From contig JAPLVQ010000074.1 of assembly GCA_026397035.1 (NCBI GenBank), positions 2,510-13,209 of the forward strand: a stretch of DNA of 10,700 nucleotides. Direction: 5' to 3'. The stretch comes from Candidatus Iainarchaeum sp. GTDB lineage: Archaea; Iainarchaeota; Iainarchaeia; Iainarchaeales; JAAZKV01. The position numbers and the translations under genes were made by a program. The notes under the pieces are model-generated. The model was not told the origin of the DNA, searched no databases, and worked only from the letters and a program-made list of their open reading frames with translations. Positions 5,665 through 10,700 of the stretch are shown piece after piece; the first letter of the stretch is position 1; each line of letters starts with the position of its first letter.

Positions 5665-7203
5665 ATGTCTGTTCGTGAGCAGTTGGGCACGGTTGTTTCT
5701 ACTCTTGAAGGACCTTCTCCTTCTACTGTTTCTTTTGTCGTGAATAATGGCAAGGCCCATAAAGGAATGTTTGCAGAGCTTGAGTATTCCGAAGGCACTA
5801 TGATGCTTTTAGTGGAGGATGTGCTTAAGACTAATCGTTATTTTGAGCGTCCTGATTCGGTTAAAGTAATGGGGGAAGAATTAGAAAGAAACTTTCCGGC
5901 GAGCGAGTGGGAGTTTTTGATTGCAAAAGCCCGTCCGCTTGGAGTATTCAAGGATGAACGTATTCTCAGAACAACTTTTCCTCCTTCTCCGGGTATAAAG
6001 GTTTTTGTTGCGGATAATGAGAAGATAAAAAGATTTTTGGGTTTGGAAGAGGAGGGCTTGAATTTAGGAAAACTTCAGTTTCATGATGTTGAATTGAAGT
6101 TAAATTTATCAAAACTATTGCAGAAACACGTTTTTTTGGGGGCCATGTCGGGTTCTGGAAAATCATATTTGGTTAGTGTTCTTCTTGAAGAGCTTTTGTC
6201 AAGAAAGAAAGAGCAGGGTGCTATTGCTGTTGTTGTTATGGATACTCATGGAGAGTATACTTGTTTCGGTAATCCGATAAAATCTGATAGTTCTTCTAAA
6301 TTTACAGATTTTTCCTCAAAGACGCGTATTGTTGATGCGTCCAAAATAAAAATCGCTTGTTCCAAGCTCTCGCCTTATATGGTTTCTTCGTTGATTAAAG
6401 ATATTTCTCCAACGCAAAAGCGTGCGCTCGCAAATATTTTTACTAAGCTTTCAAGCGAGATGCGTTCTGGTGCGGGGCCATTTGATTTGAGTGCGATAAA
6501 AAGTGAGGTTGAGTTATTGGATAATGAAAAGACTCAAAGCTCTCTTTTTGCAATTATTTCAGAGCTTGAAGAGCTCGGGCTTTTTTCAAAGATTGATGAA
6601 CCAAGTATTGTTGATTTTGTAAAGCCCGGGCAGTTAGTGGTAATTGATCTTAATGATGTTATTAGTGAAAAAAAGAAGCAGTTCATAGTTGCATATTTGT
6701 CAAATAAATTGTTCCACGAGAGAAGGGGGCATTCAAAGAAAATTCCTCCTTTTGCTTTGTTTGTGGAAGAGGCGCATAATTTTATTCCTGAAGGGACGGC
6801 CAGTGAGCATGCAATTGCGCGTTCGTATTTGCGCACGATTGCAAGGGAAGGTAGAAAGTTTGGTGCATCTCTTGTAGTAATTTCACAGCGTCCGAAAAGG
6901 CTTGACACGACGACACTGGCGAACTGCAATACGCACATTATCTTGCGTATAACAAATCCTTATGATCTTGATCATGTTTCTCAATCTTGCGAGGGTTTGG
7001 ACAAATCCAGCCAGAATATTATTTCTTCTTTGCGCGTAGGAGAAGCCCTTATTGTGGGGGAAGCAGTTAATGCTCCGACTTTCTTTAAGGTTCGCCAAAG
7101 AAAGTCCGCTCCAAGCCGTCATGAATCAACGCTTGAGGATGCAGCAAGAGCCTTTGTTTCTGATGAATTAAAAAAAGAGGATGAAGTTAATTCGTTTTTG
7201 TGA
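5665..7203 (+). CDS. herA: HerA bipolar DNA helicase/ATPase
   Basis: HerA is a hexameric FtsK-HerA ATPase that translocates on double-stranded DNA and works with NurA in end resection for recombination. The 512-residue protein has an N-terminal beta-barrel (HAS domain, about 1-100), Walker A GAMSGSGKS (159-167), the HerA signature VVMDTHGEYT (190-199), Walker B FALFVEEAHNF (363-373), an arginine-finger region RTIAREGRKFG (390-400) and sensor motif ISQRPKR (406-412). It ends in a C-terminal segment EDAARAFVSDELKKEDEV. Length and motif order are normal. AGGTG at 5654-5658 lies six bases before ATG 5665, so this start is preferred to GTG 5656, which is the Shine-Dalgarno site itself. The gene is not adjacent to nurA, but both are on the same strand and their promoters may share an element. 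Confidence 0.95.
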   Translation: MSVREQLGTVVSTLEGPSPSTVSFVVNNGKAHKGMFAELEYSEGTMMLLVEDVLKTNRYFERPDSVKVMGEELERNFPASEWEFLIAKARPLGVFKDERILRTTFPPSPGIKVFVADNEKIKRFLGLEEEGLNLGKLQFHDVELKLNLSKLLQKHVFLGAMSGSGKSYLVSVLLEELLSRKKEQGAIAVVVMDTHGEYTCFGNPIKSDSSSKFTDFSSKTRIVDASKIKIACSKLSPYMVSSLIKDISPTQKRALANIFTKLSSEMRSGAGPFDLSAIKSEVELLDNEKTQSSLFAIISELEELGLFSKIDEPSIVDFVKPGQLVVIDLNDVISEKKKQFIVAYLSNKLFHERRGHSKKIPPFALFVEEAHNFIPEGTASEHAIARSYLRTIAREGRKFGASLVVISQRPKRLDTTTLANCNTHIILRITNPYDLDHVSQSCEGLDKSSQNIISSLRVGEALIVGEAVNAPTFFKVRQRKSAPSRHESTLEDAARAFVSDELKKEDEVNSFL

Positions 7204-7257
7204 GTGTTTCCTTTAGTTCATTTTTATCTTTATTTCTGCCAAATCCCAGCAAAGATT

Positions 7258-7268
7258 ATTATTTATAC
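7258..7268 (+). promoter_or_regulatory. TATA-like box before the sigma-region-4-like gene
   Basis: TTATTTATAC lies about 30-40 bases before ATG 7298 and predicts a transcript start near 7291, with a leader of about six bases. The 94 bases between herA and this gene hold nothing else that is clear; T-rich sequence after the herA stop may terminate its transcript. Confidence 0.45.
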
Positions 7269-7297
7269 AACGTATTCTAGTTTATTAGTTGATAATA

Positions 7298-7690
7298 ATG
7301 CCTTTAAAGAGAAAGAGTTTTGTTGTGCCTTTTTTGAATAAAGAGGGGATTGAATCCAAAGTGGCAGGGCATTTGAAGGATGCTGGAGTGAATTTTCCGA
7401 AAAGTAGTGCTTTTTTTGGGTTGAGGGGATTAAGAAAAGTGAAGTTTGGAATTTTGCTTGATGAAATTACTACAAAAGAAAGGGCGGTCATTGTGCAGGA
7501 ATCAATTGCAAAGCTTGAACCGGTTGAGACAAAGGCAGTTGAATTAGTTTTTGGTTTTAGCGAGGCTGGCGCGGTGGATAAAGCGGTTGCGGCAAAGCAA
7601 ATGGGATTGTCCTTAGAGGATTTTAATATTTTGCTTTCGGTTGCAATTGCAAAGCTTGCTTCTAATAAAAAGTTGAAAGAGTTTGTTTGA
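7298..7690 (+). CDS. Protein with sigma-70 region 4-like helix-turn-helix
   Basis: This protein has 130 residues. The C-terminal part (about 71-130) follows the pattern of bacterial sigma-70 region 4: a helix KLEPVETKAVELVFGFSEAG (LxPxExxVxxLxFG in the family), a helix AVAAKQMGLS (the family's EVGxxLGVS), then LEDFNILLSVAIAKLASNKK and KLKEFV (RVRQIExxALxKLRHP and LREF in the family). Archaea use TFB/TBP instead of sigma factors, so this would be a stand-alone HTH of that fold. The N-terminal 60 residues contain an FFGLRGLRKVKFG segment of unknown role. It could be a transcription regulator of the surrounding repair genes, which is inference. It lies between herA and the polymerase-like gene. 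ATG 7298 fits the TATA spacing; an upstream TTG at 7289 is less likely. Confidence 0.65.
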   Translation: MPLKRKSFVVPFLNKEGIESKVAGHLKDAGVNFPKSSAFFGLRGLRKVKFGILLDEITTKERAVIVQESIAKLEPVETKAVELVFGFSEAGAVDKAVAAKQMGLSLEDFNILLSVAIAKLASNKKLKEFV

Positions 7691-7731
7691 AGTGTGAACT
7701 TTTTTCATTAGTGTAAACCAGCAGATCCCGA

Positions 7732-7766
7732 CCACCGGCAATTCACTTCCAAAGCGTATTTAAATA
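7732..7766 (+). promoter_or_regulatory. Promoter of the polymerase-like gene, with shared 16-base element
   Basis: CCACCGGCAATTCACT (7732-7747) precedes GTATTTAAATAA (from 7756), a strong TATA box 31 bases before the ATG at 7787. Transcription would begin at or next to the ATG, so the gene is probably leaderless. The 16-base element also lies before herA (5526) and, in weaker form, before nurA (1025). Confidence 0.6.
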
Positions 7767-7786
7767 AAAAAAACCGTTTCATCTTC

Positions 7787-9556
7787 ATGTCCCAACACAA
7801 TATTGAGGACAAGAGTCAGCCGGATTCTTGTCAAAAGAATGGCTTTTCGCCTGCGCTTTTGCGCCCGCGCTCAATTCTTTACTTGACTAAGGTTTCCTAT
7901 AATGAACCTAAGCATGAGGTTTTGGTTGAGTTTTCTTGTGAATCAGAGCGTTTTGTAAAAAGAGAAAAGTTTTTCCCGTTTATTTTATTTTCACCGTCAA
8001 TCGAGAAGGACAAACTGCAGTCTCTGCTTCTTTCTGCTGGTTTTAAGGGTTTTAGCCTTGAAGTTAGCGGCCAATTTTTGTGTCTGCGTGCTTTGTCCTT
8101 CTCTGAATTGAAAAGGATTAGTAATTCACTTGCTGTTTTTATTAACAAGAAACCTTTAGTGCTTGAGCCCGAGCGTGTATATTTACTTTCAAAGGGTTGG
8201 AGTTTTTTTGATTCTTTTGAAAAGATTGATGATTTTCTGTACAAGCTTCCAATAGTTACTCAAAATTCAAATAGTCTGCAAAACTCAAATAATTTGGGAA
8301 ATTCAAGTAATTTAAAAAGCTCAAATAGTTCTAAAAATGTAAATAACTTAGGAAATTCAAAGAAGTTCCAAAATATTCCTGACCTTGGTTTTTTCCTTAC
8401 TAAAGAGATTCCTTTCAAAGAGGCTTTGGAGTTGTCTAGAGAGGATGTTTTGCATTTAGTAGAGCTTTCAGCGTGGAGTAATTTGCTTTCGGTTCCGTTA
8501 AGTAATATCCCAAAATCAAAAGGGGAGCGTCTTGAGCTTTTCATTGAGAATTTGTTTTTCAAGAATGGTGAATTGCTTTCTTTTGATTCGAGTTCAAGAT
8601 TTTATTCAAGTAATGGTTTTGAGCCGCTTGGAGGGGTAGAGCCTTTATCAAAGCTTGATTTTTCTTTTGTCTGGACAGAGCTTTTCTCAAATACTTTTTT
8701 TAATATTGGTCCCGAGACCAGGAATTGTTCTTGTTGTTCTCCCGCTCTTCTTGAAGCAAAAAATCTCTTGCCTTCTTCATTAATTTTGGTTCGCTTTTTA
8801 GGTGATAATGTTTTTTTTGAATCAAGTTCTGAGAGTTTTGCGAGTTCTTTTCATTCTTCCCGTCCGTTTAAGGATTTGCGTGTTGCAAAGAGAAAAGAAT
8901 TTTTCCTGAATTCTTTTCCAATAGGTCCTTTTTTTAGGGAAGATTCTGTTCTTCTTCCTCTTCTTGATGCTAGGCGCTTGATTTCGGAGGGTAAAGTAGT
9001 GCTTGTTTCTAGTAAGGGTGTTTCGTATTCACAAACCCAAAATGAATTAAAACAAATTAATTCCCAAAAAAACGCTTCTTCCCAAAATCAGCTTCCTTTT
9101 CATGACTTGAATTGGTTTTGCTTGAATAAGGAAAGCTTTTTCTCAAAAGAAATTCGTTCCTCAACCGAAGTTTTATTAAATTTGCGTTTTATTCTTGATT
9201 CGAATGGTGATTCGCTTTTTTCTTCAAAAGATTTTTCCGCGTTTTATTTAGACTTTCTTCATAGTGCTTTGTCTTTTTCGCTTGCTAACATCCCTAATCA
9301 GTTAACAAATTCAGAGTCAAAGTTTTTTTCTACCGCGCTCGCAAAGGGTATTATTTCAGTTCAGGAAGCTACTATTGCGAAGTTCAAAGAGTTTTCAGAA
9401 AAGAGGGGTTATCGTGTTTTGCACGCGAATAAGAGCGCGGCGTTTGTAAAGGGTTTTGATTCTTTAAAACTCGCAAAGGAGTTTGCTTGTTCTTCTAACC
9501 TTCCGCAGCCGATAGTTGCTGGTTTTTCAAGTAAAAGAGCGCTTGGGTTTGCCTGA
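7787..9556 (+). CDS. Inactive family-B DNA polymerase-like protein lacking exonuclease and thumb
   Basis: The 589-residue protein aligns in order with archaeal family-B polymerases but is reduced. Residues 28-150 match the N-terminal domain (FFPFILFSP, LEPERVYLLSKGWSFFDSFEKI). The 3'-5' exonuclease domain is missing; in its place lies an Asn/Ser linker (159-197). Residues 215-262 match the palm entry (AWSNLLSVPLSNIPKSKGERLELFIENL). GGVEPLSKLDFSFVWTEL (282-299) corresponds to motif A (LDFxSLYPS), keeping D291 but losing the SLYPS residues. GPETRNCSCC follows, as in archaeal polymerases. Residues 495-556 match motifs B to C; the DTD of motif C is NKS (548-550), so catalysis is unlikely. The protein ends just after the palm with no thumb. 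A scaffold or regulatory role with HerA-NurA is inference. The start is set by TATA spacing; no GGTGA is present. Confidence 0.7.
   Translation: MSQHNIEDKSQPDSCQKNGFSPALLRPRSILYLTKVSYNEPKHEVLVEFSCESERFVKREKFFPFILFSPSIEKDKLQSLLLSAGFKGFSLEVSGQFLCLRALSFSELKRISNSLAVFINKKPLVLEPERVYLLSKGWSFFDSFEKIDDFLYKLPIVTQNSNSLQNSNNLGNSSNLKSSNSSKNVNNLGNSKKFQNIPDLGFFLTKEIPFKEALELSREDVLHLVELSAWSNLLSVPLSNIPKSKGERLELFIENLFFKNGELLSFDSSSRFYSSNGFEPLGGVEPLSKLDFSFVWTELFSNTFFNIGPETRNCSCCSPALLEAKNLLPSSLILVRFLGDNVFFESSSESFASSFHSSRPFKDLRVAKRKEFFLNSFPIGPFFREDSVLLPLLDARRLISEGKVVLVSSKGVSYSQTQNELKQINSQKNASSQNQLPFHDLNWFCLNKESFFSKEIRSSTEVLLNLRFILDSNGDSLFSSKDFSAFYLDFLHSALSFSLANIPNQLTNSESKFFSTALAKGIISVQEATIAKFKEFSEKRGYRVLHANKSAAFVKGFDSLKLAKEFACSSNLPQPIVAGFSSKRALGFA
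8261..8377 (+). repeat. Asn/Ser-rich degenerate repeat linker within the polymerase-like gene
   Basis: Residues 159-197 of the polymerase-like protein consist of repeats around NSNNLGNSSN, encoded by degenerate TCAAATA/GGAAATTCAAG units. The linker occupies the place where the exonuclease domain would be. It looks like low-complexity expansion filling a domain loss, not a CRISPR or operator array. Confidence 0.6.
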
Positions 9557-9645
9557 AATTGTTTTTGAATTTGCCTCAAAGTTTTGGGTTTTGCCTGAAT
9601 TTTTCTCTTATATTCTTTGTTTTTCCCATCTTTTGCCTGTTTTTT
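9545..9645 (+). repeat. Degenerate TTTGCCTGAA repeats downstream of the polymerase-like gene
   Basis: TTGCCT occurs at 9549, 9571, 9591 and 9633, giving spacings of 22, 20 and 42 bases, near multiples of 21. T-rich stretches lie between the copies and include the stop codon of the polymerase-like gene. The sequence is noncoding (9557-9710) apart from T-runs that probably end its transcript. A further copy, TTTTTGCCTGAATTT, lies at 951-965 between the divergent 554-916 gene and nurA. Confidence 0.35.
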
Positions 9646-9660
9646 GGCCCCTTTAGGCAT

Positions 9661-9671
9661 GATTTTTAAAG
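9661..9671 (+). promoter_or_regulatory. TATA-like box of the rpo6 remnant
   Basis: GATTTTTAAAG lies about 45 bases before TTG 9711. A start near 9692 would give a leader of about 19 bases that includes the GGTGA at 9701-9705. Confidence 0.4.
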
Positions 9672-9710
9672 CTTGCTTTATGAGTATTCTTGTATTACTT
9701 GGTGAGTTAA

Positions 9711-9903
9711 TTGGTTAGGTTGACAAGGTTTGAATTTACTAGAGTGCTTTCGGCTAGGGCATTACAGCTTTCTTTGGGCGCTCCTCCTTTAGTTAAGCGT
9801 ACCGGAGAAGGAATTTGCTCAAAAGGTTTTGCCGCTTAGTGTTTTAAGAAAATACCCTAACGGGAATTTAAAGCGTGTGGAATTATTTGATGTTTCGAAT
9901 TAG
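9711..9903 (+). pseudogene. rpo6: RNA polymerase subunit Rpo6 (RpoK), interrupted by +1 frameshift
   Basis: Rpo6 is the archaeal counterpart of bacterial omega and eukaryotic RPB6 and helps assemble RNA polymerase. From TTG 9711, five bases after GGTGA, the first frame reads LTRFEFTRVLSARALQLSLG and then APPLVKRTGE, matching the family's TRFE...ARALQLSLGAPPLV core. It then derails and stops at TAG 9837-9839. The next frame continues with EFAQKVLPLSVLRKYPNGN and LKRVELFDVSN, ending at TAG 9901-9903, which matches the family's C-terminal LPLxVxRxxPxG motif. Skipping one base near 9810 joins the two parts into about 63 residues. Because Rpo6 is essential, a sequencing error or decoded frameshift is more likely than true loss, unless another copy exists. 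Confidence 0.8.
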
Positions 9904-9930
9904 TTTTTTGATGTTTTTTGGTGATTGAAA

Positions 9931-10137
9931 ATGTGAAAGTCTGTAGCGAAGAAGTTAAAGTATGAAGGGGAAGTTTTGCTTGAAGAATTCCATGAAAAGT
10001 TTGGCAAGGATTTTGTAAAAAACAAGTCCCAGCTTAATTTGATTAAAGAATTGCAGCTCTCAAAGGTTACACGGAATATTCTCGCAGGGTATATTGTAAG
10101 GCTTGCAAGAAGAAAAGAAGCTGAAAAATTAAAGTAA
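9931..10137 (+). pseudogene. rps17e: Ribosomal protein eS17, stop at codon 2
   Basis: Ribosomal protein eS17 belongs to the archaeal/eukaryotic small subunit. From codon 3 the frame reads KSVAKKLKYEGEVLLEEFHE, then KFGKDFVKNK and LQLSKVTRNILAGYIVRLAR, matching eS17's FxxNK and SKxxRNxIAGYV core. The sequence ends in a Lys/Arg/Glu tail. GGTGA (9920-9924) lies six bases before ATG 9931, but the next codon is TGA (9934-9936). Archaeal eS17 normally begins Met-Gly, so this TGA sits where GGN is expected and may be a G-to-T change or base error. GTG 9933 is in another frame and would need a +1 shift. No other in-frame start precedes the conserved core. It follows rpo6 by 27 bases and is likely co-transcribed. 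Confidence 0.8.
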
Positions 10138-10182
10138 AAAGGCTTTCTTTTTCGCATACTGCTTTCAATTATTTATTTTGTT

Positions 10183-10700
10183 TCATTCTCTTTGTCTAAA
10201 CATTCCTTTTATGAGCTGGGAAACAAGATTCATGTCTTGTATTTCGCTTTCTAAACGGGTTTTTGCTTTTCTTGATTTTCTTAATAGGAATATTGTTGGT
10301 CTTGTTGCTTCCTCAATATTGTGTATTCCAAGTTTTTTTAGTCCTTTTAAATATTTTCCAGTATCAAGGTGCATTCTTGCGAGCTCGCTTTTGGTGAATT
10401 TTATTCTTTTTTGGGGGCTTGAGCGCATCCTGACTGCTGGTGATTTTGATTTTATTGCCTGTTCGTCAGCGATTGTTATGGCATGGATTTTTAGCCCGAG
10501 CTTGCCTGCAATTTCTTGTAGGAATTTTTCTTGAAGTTTGTCCTGTACTAGTATTAATCTTCCGCCTGGTGCTAGCGCTTTTTCAGCCGCGATGCAAAAA
10601 GTCCTGTCACAAGGAACTCCTTTTAGCAGGCATGAATCTTCTTTTGGGAGGCTGTTTAATAAATAACTTCCAAAGATTACGTGCTGGCTTTTTTCTGGAG
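10183..10700 (-). CDS. SAM-dependent methyltransferase-like protein, C-terminal part
   Basis: The frame is open from the right edge to TGA 10183-10185, about 171 residues, so the 5' end lies outside the window. HVIFGSYLLNSLP is followed by a helix and AEKALAPGGRLILVQDK (about 10540-10585), the typical A-x-x-x-LxPGGxLxxV strand after motif III/IV of Rossmann methyltransferases. The SAM-binding loop would lie upstream, outside the window, and is not visible. The C-terminal half is basic (SPAVRMRSSPQKRIKFTKSE, then FLLRKSRKAKTRLE), suggesting RNA or DNA contact. The frame is open well upstream of the ATG at 10428 and has the same protein character throughout, so that internal ATG is not the start. 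It converges on eS17; the 45-base gap holds T-runs for both strands. Confidence 0.6.
   Translation of the reverse strand, partial: PEKSQHVIFGSYLLNSLPKEDSCLLKGVPCDRTFCIAAEKALAPGGRLILVQDKLQEKFLQEIAGKLGLKIHAITIADEQAIKSKSPAVRMRSSPQKRIKFTKSELARMHLDTGKYLKGLKKLGIHNIEEATRPTIFLLRKSRKAKTRLESEIQDMNLVSQLIKGMFRQRE

Noticed and set aside
6534-6938. Minus-strand open frame of 134 codons inside herA
   Set aside because: It lies opposite conserved HerA motifs and shows no start signal or family pattern.
8261-8377. Repeat array as a CRISPR or iteron cluster
   Set aside because: Units are short, degenerate and in frame, encoding an Asn/Ser linker within a long open gene.
7787-9556. Split but active PolB with its C-terminal half encoded elsewhere
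   Set aside because: The part present already contains the motif C position, and its aspartates are replaced by NKS. Adding a thumb would not restore catalysis.
1454-9813. AAGGAA at both the nurA (1454-1459) and rpo6 (9808-9813) frameshift sites as a programmed slippery signal
   Set aside because: The hexamer is read in different phases at the two sites (AAG GAA against gAA GGA A), so the tRNA slip would not be the same. It is common in this purine-rich sequence.
9931-9936. TGA read as glycine (alternative genetic code), since the eS17 TGA sits at the conserved Gly2 position
   Set aside because: TGA ends nurA, the 106-residue gene, herA, the sigma-like gene and the polymerase-like gene in plausible places, so it is a normal stop here. 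The single case is better explained by an error or mutation.
10178-10534. Plus-strand open frame of about 118 codons at the right end
   Set aside because: It is the shadow of the minus-strand methyltransferase-like gene, whose frame is open to the window edge and has recognisable motifs.
1-10700. tRNA, rRNA or insertion-sequence features
   Set aside because: I found no T-loop GGTTCGAATCC-like sequences with matching stems, no rRNA-like segments and no transposase motifs or terminal inverted repeats.

Overview
The window comes from an archaeon. The evidence is: a HerA-type bipolar helicase and a NurA-type nuclease; remnants of Rpo6 (RpoK, the archaeal omega-like RNA polymerase subunit) and of ribosomal protein eS17; GGTGA Shine-Dalgarno sites placed 5-6 bases before ATG, GTG or TTG starts; and TATA-like boxes about 26-31 bases before genes that appear leaderless. 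The AT-rich composition, small lineage-specific basic proteins and a reduced, catalytically dead family-B polymerase relative suggest a poorly characterised lineage such as a DPANN group. That placement is inference.

Left end (1-916), minus strand: the first ten codons of a likely cysteine desulfurase run off the left edge. They are preceded by an ArsR-family repressor with a perfect inverted repeat directly in front of its start codon, and then by a hypothetical 120-residue protein. Plus strand (1079-5251): a row of closely packed genes begins with NurA, split by a +1 frameshift. It continues with a TraB/Tiki-like protein, a basic protein resembling a degenerate dual-specificity phosphatase, a basic protein of unknown function, a HAD hydrolase and another small basic protein. 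A small convergent minus-strand gene (5291-5464) follows. Next come HerA (5665-7203), a 130-residue protein whose C-terminal half resembles sigma-70 region 4, and a 589-residue protein that aligns with family-B DNA polymerases. The polymerase-like protein has lost the exonuclease domain, the thumb and the motif C aspartates. Right end: frameshifted rpo6, eS17 with a stop at codon 2, and, convergent, the 3' part of a methyltransferase-like gene that runs off the right edge.

The most interesting result is a probable small DNA-repair regulon. The promoters of herA and of the dead polymerase share a 16-base element (CCWCCGGCAATTCACT), about 20 bases before a GTATTT TATA-like box. The nurA promoter has a weaker CACCGG version with nearly the same geometry. 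The inactive polymerase may therefore act with HerA-NurA, perhaps as a structural or DNA-binding factor. Three conserved genes (nurA, rpo6, eS17) are interrupted, which points either to indel or base errors in the assembly or to unusual decoding. This should be settled before any of them is called a pseudogene.
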